Assembly (NCBI RefSeq): GCF_963662255.1
Contig: NC_085050.1
Coordinates: forward strand, 17,359,662-17,423,661
Length of the DNA stretch: 64,000 nt
DNA from: Cinclus cinclus
Lineage: Eukaryota > Chordata > Aves > Passeriformes > Cinclidae
Direction of reading: 5' to 3'
Below, piece by piece: positions 1 through 11,105 of the stretch; position 1 is the first letter of the stretch, and every line of letters starts with the position of its first letter. Both the position numbers and the translations under genes were made by a program. The notes below the pieces were generated by a model. It was not told the origin of the DNA. It did not search any database and saw nothing but the letters and a program-made list of their open reading frames with translations.

Positions 1-575
1 TTCTTATTAGCCCTGCATCTTGAGAAATAAAAATATGATAATCAGAAACTATATAATTGGGTTCAGGGTATTCTGTGGTCACCCTTTCTGGCTCTGGAGA
101 TAAAGGCACTTTGAAAGATTATGCGCAGATATCTGGGATTTATTCTATACAGTCTGTGAAATGACAGATCTTTTTTCTTAATTACACCAGCTATCAGTCT
201 AACACCTGTAGTTAACTATTCAGTCCTAGGAATCTCTTCTCATAGCTTTTATTCTTCTGCAAGGAGCCCAGCAGCTGAATGGCACGTGGATGCTGAGGTG
301 TTGATTGCACAGACCCGGAGGCTGCCCCGCATCCCCCAGGGGTTGGCTCTTCTCCAGCACTGCCTTCCAGCTCTCCGGGCTGGGAAGAGCAAGAGGTGAT
401 GCCACAGTTCAGAGGTATTATGGACTGAAAGCTACTGTGCTACAAAGTGTTTGGAGAGAAATGAGTGTGCCCCAGCCAACCCTCACAACTTCTGATTAGG
501 GGTTTTTGTGGCCGGAGCAGCCCTGCGCATCCCTGGAGTTGCCGTGCCATGGATGCCAAGTCCCCATTCTGGCAG
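1..575. other. Non-coding flank before the pentamer array
   Basis: This AT-rich stretch becomes more mixed in composition from about position 250. I see no gene, splice-flanked exon or recognisable repeat in it. Short open frames near 305-499 lack any recognisable domain. Confidence 0.5.
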
Positions 576-835
576 CCCAACCCAACCCAACCCAACCCAA
601 CCCAACCCAACCCAACCCAACCCAACCCAACCCAACCCAACCCAGCCCAACACAAGCCAAGCCAAGCCAAGCTAAGCCAAGCCAAGCCAAGCCAAGCCAA
701 GCCAAGCCAAGCCAAGCCAAGCCAAGCCAGCCCAGCCCAGACCAACCCAACCCAGCCCAGCCCAACCCAACCCAACCCAACCCAGCCCAACCCAGCCCAG
801 CCCAGCCCAGCCCAGCCCAGCCCAGCCCAGCCCAG
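576..835. repeat. 5-bp tandem array (CCCAA/GCCAA/CCCAG), 52 units
   Basis: The array is exactly 260 bp, or 52 pentamers, with no break in the 5-bp register; all variation is by substitution. It has blocks. CCCAA fills 576-640 (13 units), followed by a short transition. GCCAA fills about 656-725, with one GCTAA. Mixed GCCAG, CCCAG and CCCAA run from 726 to 790, and CCCAG fills 791-835. The minus strand of the outer blocks has regular GGG runs separated by two bases (GGGTT, GGGCT), a pattern able to form G-quadruplexes; the central block has only GG runs. Because 5 and 3 share no factor, every frame on one strand reads the same five-residue repeat, so the stop-free frames across the array are a by-product and not evidence of a gene. 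Confidence 0.97.
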
Positions 836-3800
836 CTGCTGCGCTTCCTTAAACCTGCGCCTGGACCCCTGCTGCAGCAATGAATCACATGAGGAGGGTT
901 TTCCACAAGCTGGGTTTATTGAGCTGTGTTACAGGAAAATACAGCTCAGACAGCCCCACTGCAGCCAAAACAATCTGTCATTTTTAATTCTTCCTGTCAC
1001 CTCATTAGGTATATAGCTAGAGTGACAGTAAAAAACCTAAACAACAGAAAAATACCACCAGCAAAACCCAGAATACAATGTTTCCACAGCTCCCACTCAG
1101 ACTTTAACATAAATATCAAGGCAGCAAAAGATTCATTGACCAAACATATGTGACTTTGTACTACATATAGCAAAGTGACATGCAAAATGGTCTCAATAGA
1201 CATATAAAGCAATTAAAATAACTGTGCTTCAAAGCATTGTGCTATAACATAAAAGGTCATCTCTATAAACAGGAAAAATGTGACTGTGGTTTTTTCCTAC
1301 ATACAGACACGCTAATACCTAGCTAGAGGTTCTATTCTAAAAGGTAATCTTTAACAATCTCTAAAAACAGGCCACATGCTGTATCATTCTCCCTCAGACC
1401 GTGTCTTTTCATCAATGGTTAATATTTTAGGTGAACACAATGGGAAATGTTATTGAGGCTGACTATATGTCAGAAGAAAATACTGTACTAAGTACAAAAT
1501 ATTTACCCTGTGCATACACATGATAGTGAAGGAAACCCTGGCTAACATTCTGTGAAAATGAAAAACTTTTCTTTTTTTTCCTCCTAGAACTTGCTTGTTC
1601 TGACGTTAACGTGTTAAAGTTTTATTCCAATTGAGACTGCAGAGAGTACATTTTGAGGACTCTGATTTTTTTTGCAGCAACACTCAGACTTTGTGATAAT
1701 AATATTTATGCACAGATGTAAAGAATGTGCTGACAGATTAAAAAGGAGTCAGCTGGTGTTTGCACAGCATTCATTTTTATTTAAGGGGAGTGGGAAAAAA
1801 AAAAAAGAAGGGAAAAAAAAATGTTACCGCACCTGGCTGCGAACAAACAGATTTTACAGAAGTGGAAGTAGTTTGGTGTGTTGCAACTCCCTAAACCCTT
1901 CCTGCATTAATTCAAAAATTCAAGTTATGGGCACAACAGAGAATCACATGGGTGTTTTTAAACTGCAATTAGAGAATTCACTTTGACTGGTTTTCCTAAC
2001 AATATTAAAAGGAATCTTAGCCCTGACAGCAGTATTAAGGAAGGAAGTGATTTAAAAAACTGTTTATTTGTTGCAGACACAATCCTCACTTTGGAGACCC
2101 TTCTTCCTTACATATTTAAGCTGTACACTCATTCCAACTGTATTTGTAATGTTGTAATGCCCCCAGAGGTATCTTGAAGGGTAGTGAAGGTACAAATGCA
2201 GCATATGGCAATAAATATCTGCTATTTTTTAATATGCAGTTATAGTATTTTGAAGCTAATTGATGCACTGAAACCTCGTATTTTACAATTCTGTACCATG
2301 GGAAAAGATGACAGGTAATGTCATTTTCTCTCCAGTCGATCAGAGAGACTGCCCTGATCAATACCTGCAGAAGTATGCAGCAGCTACCTCTGGAGGAAGC
2401 ATACCGATTTGGGTAGAAAAAAAGAAAACACCAAAAGAAAAGGAGAAGCAGCAAAGATATTCACTTGGAAGAAATACTCATTTGGAAAGCTGAATCATGC
2501 AGAAACTGTCAACTTCACAACAGACTCCACAATTGCAGTGGGTAACCTCAAGCCATACTTCCCTTTTCTGAAGGATTTGCCTTTCAACCTAATTAGAGCA
2601 GGAGCTGAGCGATCAGATGTCCCTTGCTCCTTTTGAAAAATGACTGGGAAAACTCCATGTAATCAGGAGGTATTTAGGATTTCCATTGACTTTCAATTTT
2701 CTTGGTTCATCTGTTCCCTTTCAGAACATTTGATGCTCATCTGTTCTAAACTGTATGTTGAATTTGCTTTAATCAGATGTCTTTGTAGCAGGTATTAGGT
2801 CATTTACTGTTTGATTTTTTTCTGTGAAAATACAGGTTTTCTTAGTTTCAAAAGTATTCTTTGAAGAAACCTGTGATATTCCAGATAGAGGAAAAAAAAA
2901 ATTGAAAAAAGGGAAAGAGAAAGAAAGGAGGGTGAGGGAGGGAAGTGGAGAGCAGTCCTGTAATTCTGTTCTTGCCCCACAGTGGTGGTGGGGAATTGTA
3001 GAATTGTGCAGTTGTGAGTATCATCCTTTTGTACCCAGCACTGCCCCCCAAGCTCCTTTCTCTGGTGATTTGGGGTTACGCACTGAAGTTTTTTAGCTTA
3101 AGCAGAGCTTAATATTCAAGTAGACAATTTCATACACTGAGTGCTAGCTCAAACAAATGCTTTTCTAGTTTTACACGTTCTGTCTGTGGAGCTCCCTCCC
3201 ACAGCTTTGCTGCCTTGGAACTGTCAAGCTCCCTTCTTCCTGTTCTATACCTGTTCCTGCATTTAGACACCCAATCTTTATGTCATCTTACTCCCATCCC
3301 CAGATTTTAGCTCCTCATCCAACCCCACCTTTCTGTTGGCCATTGCAACCACCTGAAACTCCAGCCTCTTGAACTTTCTGTATAAAACCAAAAGTGCTGC
3401 TTCTCACAAGGATATTCTAAGTGGCACATTCAATGAAAAACCACTTAACTAAAGCTCTGTGGTGAGGAGCAGAGTCTCGCACAAGTCAGTGAGTATAGTT
3501 TGGCTCAGGTAGGCTGAATTTCTATTCAGAATGGAAAGCCTGTCTCCAATGCCTGCAGAAAGAGCCTGGGGTAAATATGCTCCTTAGCTCCTAGCTTAGC
3601 AAGCCTCAGTGAGGTGAAGAAAGTCAAGTCTCTGTTTATGATTAAAGTTTATCTTGAAAGAGTATGTTAAAGAAGAAAAGTTTGCTGCTATACTTGGCAG
3701 TGAGAACTTCTATACAAAGTCTCTGGAAAAAAAAATATATAGTCCCTTCTAAGACGTCTGCTATTTAAAAGGAATCCTCCCTTATATTTAAAATTTAAAA

Positions 3801-6800
3801 AATAGTAGAAGGTGCTGAACACCATAAAAAAACAAGCCATAAACCACCTTGAAAATCTATTTTAATTGTTATAATATACATTTGTAAGATTAATATCTCC
3901 TTACTTGGATTATGAAGCAGTAGGAGCTGTGGTACTGTTTGGGACATGAAAAGAATAAATTGTGTAATGCCAACAGAAAAGGTGCTGAGGTAGCTGGTAA
4001 TTGACAGAGTTAATGAAGTATGTTAAGCAGGTACAATATAGAAGAAGCTGTCCCCTGCAGGGAGATTGGCCACTGGGGAAATAATGTGACAGTTGTCTTT
4101 GTGTTAAAATAATGTGGTACTCCTTCTTTGCCAGATCCTATCTGCATTGAGAGATGAAAGAGGTCTTGCAAGGATACCCAGGTCCTCCTATAGCACATGC
4201 TGTGCTTGAATCTGGCAAGTAAGGAACAAGATAAAGAGGGGGTAAGGAGTGTAATGGCTGTCTGTAAAGCCATTAGACCATTTCCTACAACCGACACATG
4301 AATTATCTGCTATTGGAAAGTAATAATTTGACACTGTTTTCTGTAATCCTCCCTCATACTCTACAATGCACTGGTGCTGTCTGGGGATGAATGGGAACTG
4401 AATTTGGCCTGCCAATTTTTCTGGAAGTTGATTATTTTTAGATATTGTTTTAATAATTAGCTAACTAGCTCCCAAAGAGTACAATGGATTCAGACAGCAA
4501 AAGATGGTTCTGAGAGTAATATAGATTTTGTATTATTATCTCCTCCTATTGTATGTGAATATTATAATTGAAACAGCAGGGAAAATATCAGATGGCAATA
4601 AGGCTCAGCCTCTCAATTATACTAAGCTATGTGGTCAGCATCGGTTCCAAAAGAGGCGTGTAGAGCATAGAGTAATGAAAAATCATTGATAGCATCAGTT
4701 TGGTGTCTAAATAATCTATTGTGCCATTCCAGCATTGTTCTTACTAAAACCACCTCAGAAGATGACCTAGCCTTCCTTGGCCATCAGATCTCAAAATACC
4801 TGAAACTTTCTTGATTTGCTCAGGTGCTGACAGCATGCTCTGTCATGGACACATGAAAATTATATGGTATTTTATTTCTTGAAGTTGTGGCTGTTGACAT
4901 TTTCATAGTTTATAATTATCTGCTTATAGTGGAAGTGAGTTAGGTGTTAGTGGGCCTTTGAGCTTTTCAATGTGGTTTTATTCTCATCAACATATTCTAA
5001 ATCCAGGGGTCCTTTTCAGGGTTCCTAAAGAGGGTGATATTTAGACAGAGAAGTAATTCTTAGCAAACCTCTGACTGAAAACATAACCGAAGAAAATATT
5101 TCTAAGCATCACATGGCAAACTATTTTCTAATTTTCAAAAGACAGTAAAGAAAGATTAAATGCAAACACTTGTTCATTGTAGGAGTTAGGTTTACAATGA
5201 TCATAATCTCTTTCCCCAGTCTTTCTTATGGCTCTAAGATTTGTATTACTATTTGTTAGTATGTTATCCAGAACAATCTGGACATAAGAATATTTTCAAC
5301 AGAGCTTCTTACTATGGGAATTTGAAAAGCACTTCCTGAAAATTTATCACAGACCACAGTTTAAAATACTTTTGTGCCCAAAGAGTCTCAGGTGCTGCCA
5401 TTAAGAAAGCATAAAATACCACAAAATACCAGGAGAGCAAAGCGACTAGCAATTATCTGATGCATTTTTCTGGTATCTAGATCTGCCTTTTGGGAGTGCT
5501 AACTCAATAAATAATCACTATACATAAACAAAGTATGGGCTATAACTCTCAAAAAACTTAGAATTGTCTTCAAGGTGTTTTGCTCTGTTTGACAAAATAC
5601 TCTGGGGATGTACTAATGGACAAAGCTAAAGATCCAAAGAAAGGGAACTTGATCCATTTCAAAGAAAATAGAAGGTTGAAGCAAACAAATGCAAAAATTT
5701 GCTGGTACTCACTCAAAAAGTGCTGACTTCCTGCTGCAGGTAACCTCACCAGCCCACCTCATGCCACAAAATAGGGTAATTAAAAAGTGCTGATTCTCTG
5801 TGCTAGCAAGACTTCTCTCTTTTCAACCCTTGCTTAGGACTAACCAACAAGGCAGAATACATCACATGTAGGGTACAGAGTTTTTATCTTACAGACTGCC
5901 TTAATAATAAGAGATACTACAAAACCCTACAAAATCAGATCAACCAAAGCACTCCTAATCTATTAAAAATTATTTTTAAAATTATTTATTTATTATTTTA
6001 AAATTATTTATCTATTAAAATAAATTAAATTATTATATTATTTTAATTAATTAAAAATTAACAAAGTCTGAACTGGTATTTTCTATCTCGTGGCCTTGTA
6101 CATATATCCATCCACATGATACCACTGTAATTAACTACAGCTGACACAGGTGCAAAATTGCATGTGCCTGAATGTGCAGTGCTCAGGCTGACAGTGTATC
6201 CTATACAATGCAATGCATAAAATTGTCAAGTATAATGACCATTTTACAAACCCTAGCCAAAGTAAGAGACTAGTCATCTCTCCCTGCCTTTCATCTCCTC
6301 TCTAAATACACTACCTTTTCTAAATCTCTGTGCAAGTATTTGAAGGGCAGCAAGTCTGAGCCAGTTGTGAGGGATTAATTGAATTTACAAGGGGATTGTG
6401 CTGTGTGCAACATCTCAATTAACTTACTTGTTAAATAGGTAATGGCACTTGACTGTTAAGTTACGAAGGAACTTGTTAAATGGGTATTGCTACTTATTTA
6501 AAGGATATGGTCTGTGGTCTGGCTAAATAATTAGGACTCCAAACCTAAACAGTATAATAGGCAAGGCTAGATGACAAAAGGAGCCCTGCCTCCTCATTCA
6601 GATACTTTCATCTATTTCACAGTACTTGAATGAGATGACATTTTTTCTCAGATTTGAAACACTGTTGACCAAAGACATGCAGAGAAGGAACAAACCACAT
6701 TCAGATGAAAATTGTCAACTATGATGTCCTATGAAATCTGTGGAATTTTTCTTTTGGTTTGAGATTTGTTTGTTTAGCTTTGGGGTGTGGCTTTGGGGGT

Positions 6801-9800
6801 GGGTTTTTGTTGGGTTTTTTGTTTTCTTTCTCTTGTTAATAACTTTCCAGATCTCTGCTGAACCAAGCAAGAGTAGAGATAAGGTATTAGAAATAATGTA
6901 TTTCTTTAAAAAATCAACAGCTTCATACTCCTCCTAAAAGGTACATTTTATTGTCCTTTCATTCCAAAAGTTTCCCTTACATCAGTATCTTCCTTAACAA
7001 CAGGGATAACTGAGCTTGAAAGGGTTCTGCTCTGAAATGTCAATTTGTTTACTTTCTCTGCTCTTCATTTCAGTGTTTTGGCCTGATTTTTCAGGTTTGG
7101 GTCTATGGGAATCATAAATCATGGGAAATAGATACATAGAAAATGAAATAGTATGATCTATCTGCTTAGTTTTCAAGAAACTTTGAGTCCATAGCTCCCC
7201 AGTTGTCAACACCAAGTTTTTGTGCAATCAATTCTTTTATTTTTTAAAGGAAGCTAGGGAAAAAAAAATAAGTACTACTCCATTATCAGTTTTCACCAAA
7301 GTTTGAAGAGTATGTTTGATCTGGAGTTCTGCTTAGGAACATGTCTAATTTTAATTAAACTGTTACAGAATGTACAGACTTCAAGTTTCAGTTTGATTCT
7401 CCCTTGGTACAGACCATCTTACAAATACAATGGCATCCCTCTGAAAGTGAGACAGACTCTCTAACCTCTTGTAGAATGCATAAAATCCTGCACTTATGTC
7501 ATATGGCTGCCACCTTACCTTCTCGTGGGACAGGAACTCCTGGCAACCACTTCAGAACTTCAAAGATTGTGGGGGTTTTATGAAGGTTTATCAAATAAAA
7601 ACAAAGCTTTACATTGTTTAAAGCATCATCCAAGATTCTTTTTAAAGGATAAGTCCTTTTCTTAGTATTTAGTTCATGCTTCTGAACTGGATACAGGGAA
7701 ACTAAATGGAAGAAAAGGAAGTATTTTCCCTGTAGATTGTAAGAAAAACAATGCTTCTGCTTGAGAAATGACATTGCTTTAGTGGCTTCTAGTTACTCAC
7801 TTCACAAGAAAAAAATTAGGGAAGAGCTTGTTATTGGGGCAGTTGCAAAATTTCCTGCATTTGGAACTCGAAAATATCTTTTCAGGAGATGGAGGCTGAT
7901 TTTTGAAAGGCCATTTTCAACAGGTGATAACTTGAGTAGCAGGAACTCTGCATCCCCCAGCATGATTCTGTAAGCAGAGCTGACCCTTGACACTGCACAG
8001 TGTTGGCTCTGAAGCCAACAAAGCTGCACCTGAGGCCAGGAACTCGCACAGATGTGATTGCAGAACTGATGGTTATAGTTTGGCTGCTGTTTTTGCAAGG
8101 GTCTGACATACTCGCCTGTGTGGGCTATGGTCATCTTTTACATTTCTGCATGTGCAGTCAACACAAGGGGAGTGGGAGAAGGAAATTTCACTCTCTCATG
8201 GAAACAGAGGCAAGCATTGAAAACACAGTGCATTTCAATAAGCTGTAATTACAAATACAAATTCATCGACTAAGCTTGGGTATGCAATTAGTAGACTAAT
8301 TATGCTGTAATTGTAGCTGAATACCAAAACAGATGACCATGTGCCAGCCTCCATCCCACCCAGTTGTCTTTGTGTCACTGCTCCTACGCACAGTAGTGTC
8401 CCTGGTCTTCTGTATCTCCTGCTGAAAATAGGAATCCAGCAGATGGGAAAATGCTATGAGTTTCTTCTTCCAATTCTTCCAATTCTATATTTATAATCAG
8501 CTTGCTTTCATAATAACTGTGGCTGAGACCCTGTTGGGATGTGTTGCCTCAGCAGAAAGTCAGAGAAAGCCCAAAAGTTCAGAATCAAAGAAGACACTTT
8601 GGAGAAGTTCTGCTGTCCTTGTTCAGTGTATCTATGGATAGATCAGAGGTGTGCTGATCTCCACGGGTATCGAGGTGCCTAATTTTCTCTTGCGTTGACA
8701 GATTTTGCAATATGAGCCACTAAGGACAGATTTCACCAAACTTGAGCTGCTTGGTTGAAAAGGCCACGTTGGTCGTATGCTCCCAGAATTATCAATGTAC
8801 TGAGTCACCACCACCAGGTGATTGCATGTGGAGCACAGCAGAGCAGAGAGGAGCCTGGCCTACTGTGCCGGTGGCAGCTGGGAAAGTCCAGGCATAAATC
8901 ACTCCTCTAAGGTCTTCACCCAAGATCAGACAAATAGTTTATAGCAAAGAGAAGGAATCAACACTGAGGCTTTTATTTCTTCACTTGCAGCAAATTAACT
9001 CCTTGTTTTATATGGCTTTGTGTAAGTTTGTCTGAAGTTTTCTGGATGTACTGGTGCCATAAGCAATGTCTGAATGTCAGTATTTTGATTACCATTCATA
9101 TGCATAAGTTTCAGTAAAATTATTTTAGCTAAGAATAAAAATACTTTTTATACAAGACCTCACAGATTTTGGCAATGTATTGTTTTAATGTACTTAGTTC
9201 AGTGAAAAATCTGTTGGTTTAAGCAATCTGCCATTAGTTTCAATTAAAATATATTGATCTGAGTAAATGTTGGTTAGTAAATTTTGCCTGACTGTGAAAA
9301 AATATTTGCTTAAGCAAAAATTATATGAGTATTCAGACATGTAGTTTAGGCTTGGGAGTCTCCTAGCATCAGTAGAACTGTTCAGGTATCAATAAATTTC
9401 TCTAAATATAAATGGAAATATTTTTTTCTGAAATTAAAAAAGCTGATTACAGTAATATTGGGACTGGTATGCATATTAATTCAAGTAAACTTGGTTTTGA
9501 TAGTGTAAGCATTCAGTCAGGAATACTGTGTCATGAAAACACTGAAACTCCAGCTCTCTGTGAGGAAATCAGTCATTCACATGTAAAGTCAGGCTTTCTT
9601 CTTTAAACTCAAAGCCAAATAACCACAAACCAATAATGAAATAATTTTGGTAGCCATAGGTAGTAAGAAAACATGGGTGCAGGCAGGGAAATGCAGCTGT
9701 TTTAAAGTACTGTATGCACATTGTTAATAGGATTAATTTTAATCCAAAGCATAAAAAAATATACATAGAAATAAAAAGCATGCAAGCAGTAAGGCTGATA

Positions 9801-10392
9801 TTCAGTCCTTTATTAGTTCTATAAAGACTGGAAGCCCTTGGGACTCTGGTCTGCAAATAGAAGAGTACCCTCACCTTGGGATAAAAGATGGACATGCTTG
9901 CGTAACCCTGTCCTCAGCTACCTGCACTCACATGTAGATGATAATTACCTAGCACTGCCAGCCAGAATGCAGGTTAAATCTATCCCACAGTGGTTTGCTC
10001 AGAGCCATGCAGCAATTCAACTCCAGGGTTCATATTAAAAAACTCAGGAGATCTGGAATGGTAGTTGTACATTATTTTTCAGAGAATACATACATGCTGC
10101 CCATTTGTTAGCTGCTTACAGAGAGCTGTTTATTTTAGAGATGTTCTTTGCTGTAATCTCATCTATTCAAGTTAAAAAAACAAAAATCCTGGGTAGAAAG
10201 TAGCAGTTTTTTATCTTTGTGGGTTTGTCTGGGGGTGCAGTACTTCCACGTTTCCCTCTCTTTTCCATGTGTGGGTGTGTGCAGAGAAGAAATAATGTAT
10301 TCATAGGTCTTTGTAGCTGCCACTTGTCCTGTATTTCAATGGCACATTTTGTCTGCTAGAACTGCCTGGGACAGTGTATCTGTGTATATACT
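836..10392. other. Long non-coding AT-rich stretch
   Basis: No gene is supported in this 9.5 kb. It contains short A-rich and T-rich runs (for example 1795-1822 and 2890-2935) and a nearly pure A/T patch at about 5960-6060. Small moderately GC-rich patches near 7980-8060 and 8810-8890 are unassigned. Open frames here are all about 110 codons or shorter and show no recognisable domain. Confidence 0.5.
5960..6060. repeat. AT-rich low-complexity tract
   Basis: About 100 bp composed almost wholly of A and T, built from overlapping TTATTTA, TTAAAAT and TTAATTAA-like words. It is probably easily unwound DNA or decayed simple repeat. No function can be read from it. Confidence 0.8.
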
Positions 10393-11105
10393 TGTTGGGG
10401 GTTGGTTCTTTCCCTTTTCCCTCTGTGGAATTTTCCCCATTGTCATGTTAAGATACCTGTTGACTGGGCCCGGGTGGCAAGGGGGAGGGCGGGGAGAGAG
10501 GAGGGAAACCCCTCGATATCCAAACATCCAGAAGAGGAAGCGGAAGGCTCTGGCTCTCCCCATTTTTTTCCCCCGCGGAGTTCGGACGAGAAGGACGATC
10601 GCTGCCTGTGTCCCATCCCTGCCATCCCAGCATCGGGAGCCATCCTCACTGCTGTCAGACCCTGCCCTGCTGCCTTCTCCCTGTAACCTGCCACCATCCA
10701 GCACTCTGCTGAGCACCAGGACCCACACCGTGAGCGGAGAGCTCTCTCTCCATCTCTCTCTCCCCCTGGGACAGCGCTGCCATCACCCCCAGCCCTCCTG
10801 CGGCTCTGCGGGACCCGCCCGCCCCCAGCACCGGGAACTGCAGCTCAGGGAAAAGGTGCCTGCAGCCAAAAAACACTGGGACTGAGCTACTGTTCTGTTT
10901 GTGGGTAATTTCATAGCTGTTGTTGTTCTTGTTTGTCTTGTTAGATATACTAGTAAAGAACTGCTATTCCTACCCCCATATCTTTGCCTGAGAGCTCCCT
11001 TAATTTCAAAATCATAATAATCTGTAGGAAGGAAGGATCACATTTTTCAGTTCAAAGGGAGGCTTCTGCTTTCCTTAGCAAACACCTGTCTTTCAAACTA
11101 GGACA
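10393..11105 (+). mobile_element. Solo LTR of an avian endogenous retrovirus (ERVL-like)
   Basis: This 713-bp element starts with TG (TGTTGGGGGTTGGTTC) and ends with CA (AAACTAGGACA). It is flanked by an imperfect 5-bp target-site duplication, ATACT before and GTACT after. The body is far richer in GC and CpG than its surroundings, especially at about 10460-10850. Then comes a T-rich segment and a tail (about 10950-11105) whose wording I recall from LTRs in songbird genomes. No internal retroviral genes or second LTR follow, so it is most likely a solo LTR left by recombination. Frames such as 10349-10885 run through it and beyond it and are not genes. The exact family is an inference from memory; the TG...CA ends and the duplication are visible. 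Confidence 0.72.

Noticed and set aside
440..1016. Open frames of up to 183 codons on both strands across the pentamer array
   Set aside because: The repeat lacks stop codons in all frames and encodes the same five-residue repeat in each, so openness carries no coding signal.
10336..10885. Frames of 178 codons (plus) and 130 codons (minus)
   Set aside because: Most of their length lies in the GC-rich body of the solo LTR, where stops are rare. Several frames on both strands are open at once and none has a domain.
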